64,000 bases of DNA from Amaurobius ferox (Eukaryota > Arthropoda > Arachnida > Araneae > Amaurobiidae): positions 53,040,520 through 53,104,519 of the forward strand of contig OX578153.1 of assembly GCA_951213105.1 (NCBI GenBank), given 5' to 3'. Of this stretch, positions 10,851 to 24,661 are shown piece by piece (position 1 is the first letter of the stretch; every line of letters starts with the position of its first letter). Both the position numbers and the translations under genes were made by a program. The notes under the pieces are model-generated. The model was not told the DNA's origin. It did no database searches and saw only the letters and a program-made list of their open reading frames with translations.

Positions 10851-11149
10851 AACGATGATTTACTGTACTTTTAAAATCTACCCAAATGTGAAGCCGTATT
10901 TCAACATTTGGTAATAGAATTGTACTTATTGATTGGTAATATGTTTCTAATGAATATATTTTTCTAATTCTTCTTTCAAATGAAAGATTGTAAATGTCAA
11001 CTCTACATGCTTAGTTTCAATCACTTTCACACAGATGCCGGCGTATTTTCAAGAGAAGCTACATTTATTTAAAATAGTAATAATTCCCCAAATATCCTTT
11101 TGACATTCATTATTATTTGTTTACGTCTTATGTTTTTTTCCCAAATTTG

Positions 11150-11360
11150 GTAAGAACTACAAAATTTTATTACATTCTGACCATTAGTTTTTCAGTTAGA
11201 GTGGATACATATATTGTACAGACAGATATCACGCTAAAAATGGTGTTTTTTCTTATTCTAGATGCCTCAAAACGTATAGATTCGTCGAAAACTCGTGTTG
11301 CGATTTTCTGTATGATTCCAATATTTTCCCTATACATTACCATGTATTGCAGGGAAAGTA
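11150..11360 (-). mobile_element. HINE-like family C, fragment C1
   Basis: Only the palindromic-end half remains: core-related 'gagtggatacatatattgtacag' region, the short GACAGA microsatellite, and the palindrome TTTCCCTATACATTACC...TGCAGGGAAAGTA ending at 11360. The stem-loop half is missing. Confidence 0.6.
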
Positions 11361-11462
11361 AAAAGTCACAGAATTACTTTGATTATCAGGGAATACTATA
11401 TTATACTTTTCATACAAATTTACATATCCGAGTAAAAAGCAATGTCTATTATATTAAATAAA

Positions 11463-12420
11463 ATCTGATGTGGGCAGCACATGACTTTCCTTATATAATG
11501 CAAGGTATTTACTACTTTTACAGTAAAAACAAAATAGGTTATTCTTACAGTAGATACTTATATTTTTTCCAAGATATTGAATTTTCGTCAAATAGTCGTT
11601 ATTTTTATTGATTTGGCCTTATTTTTATCCATTTCACGAGGTTTTCTTTGATTTGGTAACATTTAAAAAAGTTGGTAACATTCCGCCAAATTCGTCGCCA
11701 AAATCGCGCGAAGCGTTATGGACGGGGAAATAACTTATTCTTATAGCAGATAAATGATTATTGTGGTTCAAATACAAAAGTATTACTCAAAGTATCTTTT
11801 TTCATGAATGGAATGAGCTAAATCCACGAGAATGATGTCACCCAATTTATCGCATGATATTGCGTATAAAAAGTGAACATGTTTCTCAATAGGAAATATT
11901 TTTTTTTTATTTTATATAATTTTTTGATAATTTTCTTAAGAAATGTGCAATATCTCGAGAACGGGTCATACTAGCGTTCTAAAATTCATGTTAATCGTTT
12001 TCTAATAAAACATTACATAAGAAATGTCTATTTGTGTAACTTTATTAGAAGTTTTGATTTTTTGATGACGTTTTCAAAATTTCACTCGAAAATTTAGGAG
12101 GGTTCTGAGCATTCGATTGCATATAAAAACAATAGGCTTTCAGTATTCACAGATTGTAATTTTTGTACCAAATTTTGTTCGAATCGGTCCATCCGTTCGT
12201 CAGTTATCGTCACCACAGACTCATTGACACACACACACACACACACACATACTTTCACTACTTTCACTCACACACACAGACATGACCTCAAAAATGTTTG
12301 ATTCGTGATCTCAGAGATGTTTGAAACGTGCTTTCCCGTCGAAAACTCGAATTCGAATTTTCGACCCCGTCACAATACTTTCCAACTTTCCTTATACATT
12401 ATGTATATATAAGGAAAATA
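11463..12420 (-). mobile_element. HINE-like family A, copy A4
   Basis: A near-complete inverse copy from ATCTGATGTGGGCAGCACAT at 11463 to the palindromic end at 12420. It carries an (AC)n microsatellite split in two blocks around 12227-12280. It lies about 100 bp from family C fragment C1. Confidence 0.8.
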
Positions 12421-12571
12421 ACAAGCTCCAATGGCCACAGCTGAGAGCCACTAAATATAGCAATTAGTCGAAAGCAACAAAACTGGTTTGAAGAATGGGT
12501 CTATTGCTGGGTGGAATATAAAGCATGGGAATTTGCATCAAATCGGAGAAGAGTCTCTAATATAAATAATA

Positions 12572-14026
12572 ACAAGAAAGATCAATCATGCATAAATCAT
12601 TGATTATGAAACACTTTCCAGCTGCAATGCAATTTTATTTAAATAGCTCAAAAATGCGATACATTCAGCGGTAATATTTTTAAAATTATCACAATGCTAC
12701 ATTAATTTATTATATTTGAAAACTTCATCGATAAAAATGAACGTCATTCAAATGACGGCATTGCAATATAAATTGCTTGGTTTAAACATCTCTAAAATGC
12801 GATATATTCCTCGGTAATATTTTTAAAATTATCATAATACTACATTAATTTATTATATTTGAAAACTTGAAACTGCATCGAAAAAATATACTTTATTTAA
12901 ATGGCGTCATTGAAATATAAATCGCCTGGTTTTAAACATCTCTAACATGCGATACATTCCTCGGTAATATTTTTAAAATTATCACAATACTATAATAATT
13001 TATTATATTTGAAAACTTAAAACTTCATCATAAAAAATGAACTTTATTCAAATGATGTCATTGAAATATAAATCGCCTGACTCTCTGTGTAAAAGCGGAA
13101 AATATTGCATTCTTTCACTTTTATTCCATTCCTTTCATTCATTTATTTTATTCCATTTCTTTCATTCATCACAATGCTACAATAATTTATTTTAAAAACT
13201 TGAAACTTTGGAGGTAAAAGTAATTTAACTCTATGCTTAAAACTTCATCAGAAAAGTCTTCTGTAAAATCGTCTGCTTCTCTATGTAAAATCAATGAATG
13301 TTTCATTCATATCAGCTATATTTCAGACTCCAGAGCTAAATAATTTTGAGTTAAAGAAATTTAGCAATTCTTATACAAATCATCCTACATCTCTTTGTGT
13401 TTACATTCTCCATAAGGTAAAATTAGGTCCTCGTTGTAGAAATATCAAAGTTTGATGATCATTTAAACTGAAATATTATAATTGCATTGTTTCAGAATGT
13501 AGATGCACAGAAATTAAGCAAAAATAAAGCGGTTTTAGGACGCATACAGCACTAAATATAAATTAAAAAGAACTTTAAAAATTACAATTTTGAACTAAGA
13601 TGGATGGCATATTTTATTTTGAAGTGGGTCACATGATCTTTTCTTATAATATGGGTGTAATTATTATTTTTATTTTTATTTAAAAACTACGGAATATATT
13701 TTGTTGAAATTTTTTATCATATTTTTTATGGAATAATTTGAATATTTCCCAAAACTTTCGAAACCATTTGTGAATGTTAAATTCGCTTAAAAAATGTTTG
13801 AAAAATTAGATAGGGTTCAATGTATTCCATTTTTTCAATCCGGGTTCAGTTCAAAACTAATTGGATGATATTATTAATTTATATTCCCATAGATCTCACA
13901 GACTGTCTGAACAACATACTAAAATTTCATTTTGATTAAGTCATTTTTACGGCAGTTATCGTGCGAACGGACAGACAGATATACAGAATGAACAAGGTCA
14001 TAAACACTTTTCAGTTATGTTTAAAA
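12572..14026 (-). mobile_element. HINE-like family B, copy B2 (long form)
   Basis: Ends with the hairpin and CTTTCTTGT (12572 side); the GTCTGTCC microsatellite and core are near 13960-13990. Three ~150-bp internal repeats lie at about 12640-13080. The start end is shortened (AACATAACTGAAAAGTGTTT instead of the TTAACACTTTAC form). It lies head-to-head with B3, about 1.1 kb away. Confidence 0.75.
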
Positions 14027-14190
14027 TGGCAGATCTAAAAACCACTCTACTATGTGTTGGGTTGCTTCTGCTATTTACTAATTTTAAGTATTTATTTGTT
14101 AGTCAAAACAGGTTCAGGGGACTTATTTACATATTGTTATTTCCTTTTATTAAATTTAGTTATCAATTATCAATTTATTTATGTTTTTAA

Positions 14191-14597
14191 TATTCTTCTA
14201 TTCCAAATGTATTCCATTCCATAGGTGTGTTTCAAATGGCGAAACTTCGTAAGTTTTATCAATTTAAATTGGCTAAATTGTAATTCGTTTTATTCCTTTT
14301 CACTAATTAGTTAAATTACTTATATTGTTATTCTTAGTTAAGAATTCATTAATTAATCACGATTTTTCATTTAAATTATTTTTTCAGTTTTTATTATATT
14401 TTAAACATTTTAGAATCGTCCATTTTAAATTATTCTTAACCGATAATAACAAAATTAGTATCACATGAAAGGGAATAAAAGAGATTACTAATTAACCAAT
14501 TTAAATAAATTTAAGTTGTTAAAACCTAATATGAGTGAATTTTCGCCATTTGGAAAACAATACCTATGGAATGGAATACATTTGGAATAAAAGAATA
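14191..14597. mobile_element. Fold-back MITE with ~60-bp terminal inverted repeats and TA duplication
   Basis: The left end TATTCTTCTATTCCAAATG and the right end (read inverted) TATTCTTTTATTCCAAATG continue as near-identical arms through CCATTCCATAGG and AAATGGCGAAA. The flanking TA on both sides fits a Tc1/mariner-type MITE. There is no coding capacity. Confidence 0.8.
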
Positions 14598-15103
14598 CGG
14601 GGGTCACACTGAAATTTTTGAGACAGGGGCAGACGATATGCGCTAGAAAAAAATTATTGGTCTGATATTTAAACTTGAACTCTGTTGTGTTCCCATACTA
14701 TAATTTGTGGCAACAATTACAATTTAACTATCGTAGAATAAATTTTGAAAGGAAAAAAAATGGAGTTGACGCGAGATCATTATCGAGCTATGATTTTAAA
14801 GTGGGGCTAAATCAAGAAGAATGTCTTCAATGCAGTATCGTAGCGTGATATTTTTGACTGGGGAGGCTGAGCGATTGGCATTTTAACTTGGAATTATAAG
14901 TGAATTGGTATTGGAATTCGCACTTTCAATGAATTTCATTTCCTTGTTGAGAAAGATAAAATAATTCAATATAAAATCGCTAAGTGTGAATGAAATGCAC
15001 ACTATTTTAAAATATATTACCTATGTAAGATAAATACATACAAAATATAACATTATAAATGTTTCCTTATTTCTAAATTAGTTGATATTTTACAACCATT
15101 TTA

Positions 15104-16566
15104 TTAACACTTTACAACAAAGTTGAAAAGTGTTTATGACTTTGTTCATTCTGTCTGTCTGTCTGTCTGTCCGTTAGCACGATAACTGCCGTAAAAATGA
15201 CTTTATCAAAATGAAATTTTAGTATGTTATTCAGACGGTCTGTGGAACCTGTGGGAATATAAATGAATAATCACCCAATTATTTTTAGATTGAACCTGGG
15301 TTGAAAAAATGCAATACATTGAACCCTATGGGACCTAATTTTTCAAACATTTTTTAAGCGAATTTAAATGTCACAAATTGCTTCGAAAGTTTTAGGAAAT
15401 ATATTCAAATTATCCCATAAAATATATAAAAAAAAATTTAACAAAATATATTCAGTAGTTTTTTAAATAAAAATTAAAATAATAATTACACCTTTTATAT
15501 GAAGCGATCACGTGACCATTATATGAAGAGATCGCGTGACCCACTTCAAAATAAAATATAACATCCATCTTGTGTCAAACTCGTGATTTTTAAAGTTCTT
15601 TTTAATTCATATTTAGTGTTGCATCCGTCCTAAAACCGCTTTATTTTTGCTTAAAATCTGTGCATCTACATACTGAAGCAACGCAATTACAATATATTTG
15701 GGTTTAAATGATCATCCAAATTTGATTATTTCTATAACGAAGCCTATTTTTCACTTATGGAAAATGTAAACAGCAAAATATGTTGAATGAGTTGTATAAA
15801 AATTGCTGCATTTCTTTAAAGCAAAATTATTTAGCTCATGGAGTCTGCAATATAGCTGATATGAATGAAGTATTCATTGATTTTACAGAGAGAAGGACGA
15901 TTTTTTCTGTGAAGTTTTAAGCATAGAGTTTAATTACTTGTACCTCCATGGTCTTAAGTTTTTAAATAAAAGAAATAATTATAGTATTGTGATGAATAAA
16001 ATGAATGGAAAAATGTTGAATGAAAAGAATGAAATGCTGCTTTTATAGAGAGAGCCAGGCGTGTTATATTTCGATGACGTTATTTGAATAAATTTCAGTT
16101 GTTTTCGTTGAAGTTTTCAAATATAATAAATTATTGTAGTATTGTGATAATTTTAAAAATATTACCGAGGAATGTATCGCATTTTAGAGATGTTTAAACC
16201 AGGCGATTTATATTTCAATAACGTCATTTGAATGCAGTTCATTTTTTTTTCGATGAAATTTTAAGTTTTCAAATATAATAAATTAATGTAGTATTGTGAT
16301 AATTTTTAAAATATTTCCGAGGAATGTATGGCATTTTAGAGATGTTTAAACCAGGCAATTTATATTTCAATAACGCCATTTGAATGAAGTTCATTTTTTT
16401 CGATGAAGTTTTAAGTTTTGAAATATAATAAATTAATGTAGTATTGTGATAATTTTAAAAATATTTCCGAGGAATGTATCGCATTTTAGAGATGTTTACA
16501 TAAAATTGCATTGAAGTTGGAAAATGTTTCATAATCAATGCTATATGCATAATTGATCTTTCTTGT
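15104..16566 (+). mobile_element. HINE-like family B, copy B3 (long form)
   Basis: Full ends: TTAACACTTTACAACAAAGT at 15104 and CTTTCTTGT at 16566. GTCTGTCTGTCTGTCC is followed at once by GTTAGCACGATAACTGCC. Three tandem ~150-bp internal units (16050-16500) carry 'gaggaatgtatcgcatttta'. It may have arisen from a different source copy than the shorter B1, B5 and B6. Confidence 0.8.
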
Positions 16567-17582
16567 TAAAATATGAAGTCATGGTCGCTCATAGGGAGGA
16601 CACTCTCCCCCTTGAATATTCAAGATACCAAAGGCGAGCATCAAGCTAGATGATGTCATACATTTTATTCTTGAGTTTACCCAACCCCCCTGGAAACGTT
16701 CTACAGTCACCCATGTAAGAAAAAGTCCTCTGAAAATTTGTGAGAAATCTGGAACATAAGCTTAGTTGAAAATCACTGTAGTCAACAATGTCCTTAAACA
16801 ATATTGTATATTAAATATTTACAAGTACTCTACTATGAAAAATTAAAAATATCTTATAATTACAATATGCTAAGAGTCCGCTAAAAAATTATTATCAACC
16901 ATTTTTATCTAACTAAGATTCTCGTGTAACATGGGATTTTAAAAGGGAAATCAGATTTATTTTTTCTAAAATTGTCAAATACGCAAACGGATGCTTCGCC
17001 ATATTGATGCCAATGTAAAGAGCTAAGTCTACTTTGCGAACTACTTGAGTTTTCTTCGTTTTGATTTTGTTTAAAGTTAGGTAAATGCTAGATTATTCGT
17101 GAAAAATGATTCAAATTCTTTTGTATTACAAATAATGATTATTTTCTACGAATATTAATTAATAGTATCACATTTAATTTGAAATAGAAGATACATTAGC
17201 CTCGCACTACCCACCCTCCCCTACCCATAATTGATGAAACGTCAGGTCCCACATCTAATCATTGTTTATAAAGGATTGAAAATGGGAAAAGAAATAGCCA
17301 CACTTTTCTATAAGCTGGCTTCCAATGTAGTTAATCCGCTAGGAGTTTAATAAATGGGTGGTTTTAATGCCATGCCTCTCCTTATAAATCACGGAGGCTG
17401 GATGCTTTCAGCTTTAAAAACATTAAAATATGTGTTTTAATGAGAAAAATACTTTGAAAGGTGTCACTTTAAGCAAGCAAAATGTAACAATTTTCCAAAT
17501 AATAAACATATATCTTCGCAAAATTATTTTAAAAATTATAAGAAATGAAAGTATGTTTATATATTTTTTAAATTAAATTTTA
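16567..17582. other. Intergenic, no recognised feature
   Basis: AT-rich with a few short C-rich tracts (16610, 17210). No gene, RNA or element ends found. Confidence 0.45.
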
Positions 17583-18565
17583 AACAGGGAAGGCTCAGCT
17601 TTTTAGCCTCAATGGACGCTACGTCACTGCTTCAACTTCACAATTAGCATATGGAAATGATGCTCCCTCTCGTGCCACTGTTTTCAGATGGTTTACAGAG
17701 TTTAGAAGAGGTCGAAATTATCTCCTGGATGAAGAACACACAGGAAGACCTTTGTCAGCTGTAGTCCCAGAAAATGTGTCGGCCATTCAATAAATGTTAA
17801 TCGCTGAAACTATCAAATGGTGCAGGAACTTAACATTGGATCCACAGCTATAAATAAAATTAATCATGAAGAACTGCATATGAAAACATTAGTTTGTCCT
17901 TGTATCCCCCATAATTTAACAGAACACCAAAAAGAGGAGCGTGTCAGAATCTGTAAAGAAACCCTAAAATTACTTAATGATGGTGGACAGCGCATTATTT
18001 CTAAAATCATAACTGGTGATGAAACGTACATGCCTTTTTGGACGTTCCAACACGTCAAGAAAGTAAAGTATGGGTCTTTGAAGATGACCCCAAACCAACA
18101 ATGGTGAAAAGACAACGAGCAATGAAAAAAAGTAATGTATGCCGTGTTCTTCGGAAGTACGAGTTTGGTCAAAGCTATAAAGCTAAGACAGTTACAGCTA
18201 ACTGGTATACCACTAAGTGTCTTCCAGAAATTCTTCAGGAAGCGAATGTTAGGGGACTCATGCTTCACCATGACAATGCATCTTCTCATTCAGCAAGAAT
18301 GACAGTCGAATTTCTTGAACAAAATACATCAAAGTGATAGAACATCCACCCTATTCTCCTGATCTTGCTATGTGTGTTTTATGACTATTTTATAACCTAA
18401 AAAAAAATACTTGGGCATAGTTTTCATTCCAAAGATCAGATTGATGAGGCTATAAAAGTATATTTTTCATCGATTCCAAGAAATGGATGGCTTGAAGCAT
18501 TTAATTTTTAGAAAATTCGCTTACAAAAGTGCATTAATGTTGACGGGAAGTACTTTGAACACTCC
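17583..18565 (+). pseudogene. Degenerate mariner transposase
   Basis: Mariner-family blocks appear in order in shifting frames: an N-terminal helix-turn-helix stretch (YGNDAPSRATVFRWFTEFRRG) near 17650-17715, TGRPLSAVVPENV near 17740-17780, IGSTAINKI near 17835, a PHNLTEHQKEERV block at 17910, TGDETYM near 18015-18030 containing the first catalytic Asp, HHDNASSHSA near 18265-18295 containing the second, and a decayed HPPYSPDLA block near 18345. An in-frame stop near 17790, several frameshifts and a stop before the HPPYSPD block make it inactive. Clear terminal inverted repeats were not identified. Confidence 0.9.
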
Positions 18566-21500
18566 TAAGAGTTTTCAAATTATATCTGTACCACTTAGTA
18601 AAGGTCGAGATTAGCGGTCGCCACATCGCCAGTGGCGACTAAGGAATTACTCTTGGCGACCGTAAAATGTAATGTCTATCGCCAAAAATGGCGACCTGCA
18701 AAATTTACATGTTTCTATATCAGAACGTCAAAAGTCTAATCTGTGGAGTTTCAGGAACACCCGAGCCTAATTCCTCTGAACCAAACCCAAATTAGACAGT
18801 CGGTAAACAAGACTGGTATCATAGAGGGTTTTTCATTGTCGTCCCCCCCCCCCCTCGGGAGAATATTCCGTAGGTATCCTATTTATTTCTCCCCAACCCA
18901 GCCGTTAAAAGTCTTACTTGCCCATGGCGATTCAACTTAAACGATCTATTAACGAAATCGTGATTGGCCTAACTGCGATAGTCTAAAATGACTCTTTTCC
19001 TAAACAATCCCTCTGGGGAGTGAGAAAAATCTGTCAAAAATCACCACAATACTGCTACGGCTGTTAATTTATTGCACCTGCAGCCGAGAATGAGTGCTAC
19101 TGCTACCACATTCCTATCTCCTTCCTCCCCGTGATCTCCGATATGTTTACTTTTGAGGCATGCCCGGGCGCAGTGCATTCTATCAATTGACCCCAACAGC
19201 ACCTTACCGACATTCGGAGTGGCCCCACTTTTACATACTGTACTAACAGAGCTTTCATCATTTTTACATTTGCCTTAAATTTTTAAACTGTTTCCGAAAG
19301 CGGATGCGGAATTAAAGTCGCGCATTAAAATAAAAATGCCCCCGCTATTTTCAGCTTGTAAATTTATTTATTGGTTAAATATTCATAACGTATTTTGCAT
19401 CATGATAAATTAAAAAAAATAATCCATGTACAATAGTTTTGGGTATACGCTGTAGCTGGGAATGCCAGGCGCTAATAAAAGGCGTCAACCTTCGGGATGC
19501 TTTTCGGAGCTAAATTGCCGATATTGCGACGTTATGAATTGTTCTATTTCAACTTACATATATATGTACTGTTCATTAACGATCATATAGTAAATATGAA
19601 CGACGATGGCAAAAATTGTGCGTAGTTGCTTCTATGCTGCCTAGATATAATCGCAAAAAATTCGCAATTGTTAAAGTTTCGGCGCGCAATAGTTTCTCCA
19701 TCCGAGAAATTTCAGATTTCCTGTTATAGATGATACCTTGTTTTATGTTATTAATCTGTCATCGATGATGTAAAAAACTAAAAATGTTTGTATTCTTAAA
19801 CTGTTTACCGCTTAGTTGTGTTTTCATTAGTGCCAACGGTAAACAATTATCAATTCAAAGTTAAATCGGCTCGATTTTCAACTTATCCGCGGCCAAAGTT
19901 GGTTCATGCCCCACCCCGTTGATTAGAAAATTCGAGTAAAGCAATAAAACGGCCTATGTTTTTAGCGATACAAACAGATATTTTTTAAATTCAAAAACGT
20001 CAAAATATTAAATAAAATCCAATTTCTTCAAAAGGATAAAGAATTTAGTTGTTATAAAATAAACATATTAGAGAAATTTTACAATAAAAATGGTTGCTAA
20101 GTTTATAATGTCCGATAATATAACGGGAAAAATGACCGAAATATCGGGATCGCGATAATTTTAAAGTTACAGACTAAGTGATCAAAAGGTAGAAACAAGA
20201 ATATAGATTATTTAAAAATCGCAGAAACTCATTGGTAAAATCCCATAAATTAAAAAAAAAATGAGTGGCCGGATTTCTTAATAAAAAAGGCATAAATATT
20301 AATAGTAAATGCTTCATCAGCTGTGAAAAAAAAAAGATCAAAATAAGAGAATTTAAAAACTTAAGAAACAGGCATATTCAGAAATAATCTGTAATTTTGG
20401 CAAAAAATTAAAGCTGACAAAATGTTGAATAAGTAAAGTGTTATGGGAAAAAAGGAATTTAACATTGACCCCAAAAGTATTTGAATCAGCTTCATGGTAA
20501 ATGGATTTTTTTAGATGACTTGGTAAACAATTATAAAACACTGAAAAATTCCTATAATAAGAAAAACTTCGGTAAGATTTACAGGGTTAAAAAATGAGTG
20601 ACAATAAATGGTTAAAATATTCAGAAAATGATAAATGAAAGATCAAAATTTTGAAAACTTTTAGGAAATGGAAAAGATGGGGATACTGACAGCGACTTGC
20701 AGAAAACTTAGATTTAGAAAAAACACCTGAAATAAAGTTTTGAAAATGTATTCAATATCCAAAATGAGAAGTTAGCAATAAATGCATGTTAACAATATTA
20801 CTCATTAAAAAATAAATATATGTTTATAAATTTGTGTTATCAGAAAAATTAAGTTTTGTATTTTGCCAATCTCTTAAATTTCCCCTAATTTTTACCCCAC
20901 CTCCTCATCAAATAATAGATCTTAATAATAGAAAAGTAGATCTATTATTTAGTTTTCCTTGTTAACATAGTAGTGTCTTTCACCTAACTGAAGTACTCGC
21001 CATCTTAAGGTATGGAGAGAAGGATCTGTTATTTTACTTATGTCTACCATATAATAAACCTGTAAATAAGTATGGGTAATATATCTGTAAATTTTTTAAT
21101 TATAAAATATTTAAACACAATTTTGCATAACATCAAACAAGTTGAAAAAAAAAAAATCGCACATTTTTCAGTTGTCAACAATTGGCCTCATCATGAACCT
21201 ACCAGCCAGTGACTGACTGCTTTGAACCCAGGCATTGTTTACAATGGGTTTTATTCCTTCCCTTTAATTAATGTTCCTTATTATTTCCTATCAATAAGAA
21301 ATGTATTAGCACTTGCATTATACATGAATATTTATAACCATCATTGTTCTTTTATGAACCCCTTATAAATATCCTCCGCCCCCACCCCCCCTTATATTAT
21401 AAAAATTTATGTTTGTGTATATAAAATGATGCATAAGTAATTAAGTATTTCTATCTACTTTTCTGATCTTAAGTAAGCAGCCTAAATTATGAGGATTCTA

Positions 21501-23279
21501 ACTATTATCTTCAATTTGTGCAGTTAAAAAAATTAATTTATCAAGAATATATTTTAAAGTAAGAGATATGTAATTATAAAATTTTCTGTATATTTGCAAT
21601 TTTGTTTTGTTAATTTTTTTTTTTATGCTTTGAATTTAAGTTTTGAAATAGATAAATTATCTGTATCTTTTTTACTACATGTGGGCCACATTATGCAATG
21701 CATTCTTTAGCTAAAATTTATAATTGTGCCCTTTCGTATGCAATGTGCTCCTTTTTTAAAGTCAGCAACCTGCCCTTTTGAAATCCTAGAATGGACCCTG
21801 TAAATATATATATATATATATATTAGAAAGAAGTAATAATAAAAATAATTAATTCAAGTAATCTTGAAATATTAACATCACCATAGAAGCAAAACCACTA
21901 CCATAATGCCGATAATAGAAAAGATCAGCACCGGCTCAAATTCGGAGATTAAAAAGAATTAAATTCATCTTCAGGTCTGAGTATTTAATTCTATTTAACC
22001 CAAACAAATGCCTGTTTCAGATTGGAAAATAGTACATTACTATAAATATCCAAACTCGGACTAGAGGCACCATAAGATAAAAAAATGAAGATAAGAAGCA
22101 TTAGGAAAATTTGTATTAACATGTGGCAGGAATCCTTCTTCTTTCACCACATGTATATGTGACCAACCTCAACAGTATAATAAATATCTAGAAGTACCGG
22201 AATGAACATGACGAAATACAACCTAGGAGGCAGTACGAACGTTCACAGCGACACTCCCAGACCCATCCAGTGAGTCAGAACAGGAGACAGGACTATTACC
22301 CGTATAAGCAAAATAGAATATGTACATGCAGCAAAGATGAAAATTCTTACTAAACAAGAGATTCATAGAAGAAATGGATAAACGAAAATGCCACTATACA
22401 CCATTATAAGGGCCCTCGAATCGTAGTTTCAAACTGGTTAAAGTTACAAAATTTTAGCAAAAATATAATTGAAAACATAATATTAATATATCTTATTTTC
22501 AGATGTTTTTGATTTTTCTAATTTTTTTAGCTTATTTTATTACTTTTCATTTTTATTTATTTATATAATTAATAAATAATTATTATATATATATATATAT
22601 ATATGCTTAGAGCAAATTGAATGTGTTCGTGGAAAAAAAAAATTGCTAGAAAATTGGGGGGGGAGATCAAAATCGAGTACAAAATTATGGCCACTAACAT
22701 CATCAAAGTGGCCACTGAGCTTTATGGGGTCACTGGCCACTGGCTACTGTTGATTTTTTTTAATCTAAAGCCTTACCACTTAGCCGTATCTTAAAAGTTC
22801 AGTGTGACCCTCATATTAAAAACCTAAATAAATAGAAAATTGACAGCTAAATTTAATAAAAAGGAATTTAAGAAATTATAAATAAAATAAATTTATTTAT
22901 TTAAATGATGTTTAAAGAAATAATTATTCTGTTGAGAAGAAAAATGATAAATATATAAATATTAATCTGTTGGGTTGACTTCTTGCATCAAAATCCGAGC
23001 AAGAGTCTCTAATATAAATAAAAACGCAGATCTGAAAAACGGGACACTCTACTATGAACAGTGGACAAATAATAAAGGGTGGTTCACCCCCCCCCCCTCC
23101 TAGCAGCTGTACATCTTTATACATCCTTCTGTAAATCTTTATGCATTCTTTTAAATTTCAATTTCAGTGGTATAGAGCTGCAGAAGCAGAGTCTTCTATT
23201 AAGAAAGCAACTGTGCGCTATGGATTGAGAAAGTTTACAGTGGCTAATTAAAGAAATTATAATTTCTATCTAAAAAAAA
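18566..23279. other. Long AT-rich intergenic stretch
   Basis: Two (TA)n microsatellites occur (near 21807 and 22583), poly-C/G runs occur at 18843 and 23087, and several C-rich patches are seen. 'GGTCGCCACATCGCCAGTGGCGAC' type inverted GCC/GGC words cluster at 18615-18700. I found no multi-exon gene, structural RNA or element termini. Confidence 0.4.
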
Positions 23280-24190
23280 ATCTGATTTGGGCAACACATG
23301 ACTTTCCTTATATAATGCTATGAATTTACTACTTTTACAGTTAAAAATATGTTATTCTTATAGTAGATACTTATATTCTTTCCAAGATATTGAATCTTCT
23401 TCAATTAGTCGTCATTTTCATTGATTTAGAGTCATTTTTATCCATTTTGCGAGATTTTCGTTAATTTGGCAACATTTAAGAATGTCGCCAAGTTGGCGAC
23501 ATTCCGCCAAATACGTCGCCAAAATCTCTCCAAGCGTTTGGAAAGGAGAAATAAGTTATTCTTACAGCAGATAAATGACTATTGGCGTTCAAATACAAAA
23601 GTATTACTCAAAGTATCTTTTCTCATGAACGGAACGAGCTAGATCCACGAAAATGATGTCACCCAATTTATCGCATGGTATTACATATGAAAAGTGAACA
23701 TGCTTTTCAATAGGAAATTTTTTTTTTTATTTTATATGACATTTTGATAATTTTTTTGAAAAATGTTCAATATCTCGAGAACAGTTCATGTTAGCGTTCT
23801 AAAATTTATGTCAATCATTTTCTAATGAAAAATTACATAAGAAATGTCTATTTGCGTAACTTCATTAGCGGTTTTCATTTTTTGAAGATTTTTTTAAATT
23901 TCACTCGAAAATTTAGGAGGGTTCTGAACATTCGATTGCGTATAAAAACAATAGGCTTCCAGTGTTTACGGAATGTAATTTTTGTACCAAATTTCGTTCG
24001 AATCGGTCTATTCGTTCGTCAGTTATCGTCTCCACAGACTCACTGACGCACACACACACAGACATCACTTCAAAAATATTCGATTTGTGATCAGGGATGC
24101 TTGAAACGTGCTCTCCCGTCGAAAACTCGAATTCGAATTTTCGACCCCGTTACAATACTTTCTTCATACATTATGTATATAAGGAAAGTA
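23280..24190 (-). mobile_element. HINE-like family A, copy A5
   Basis: 911 bp, inverse orientation, both ends recognisable (ATCTGATTTGGGCAACACAT at the left, GGAAAGTA at 24190). The (AC)n tract is short (near 24048). Confidence 0.8.
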
Positions 24191-24661
24191 ACAAAGCAAG
24201 ATAGACGAATATGTATAATTAAAAAGTTGTAGAGCTTTCTCTATTTAATTAGCTAATTGTCGTGTAATTAGCTAATTTTAATTTATTTAGAATTACTCAT
24301 TTTGGAGAAAATAATGAATGTCAACAATTGCAGACAAATAATGCACCACAATAATATCCCTTTTTTTTTTGTCCTCATTTTATATTATCTGTGCACAAAC
24401 TATGAGCAAATCGCACGCCTTTCTATACTAAATAGAGAACGTACTACAACTTTATAATTGAAAATTTTCACCTTCAATTCGCCACTAGAGGCGCTATGCA
24501 CTTTCTCAACCAATAGCACCTAGTCGCTTTCCTGTTAGTTACACCTATCTTCTGCAGTTCTAAAGCATTTCAATCGACTTCTTAACTTTTGTCATTGATG
24601 ACAAAATTTAGGAAGAAAAGACTGAATTCAACAATTGGATATCACCTCTCCAAAAGAAAAA

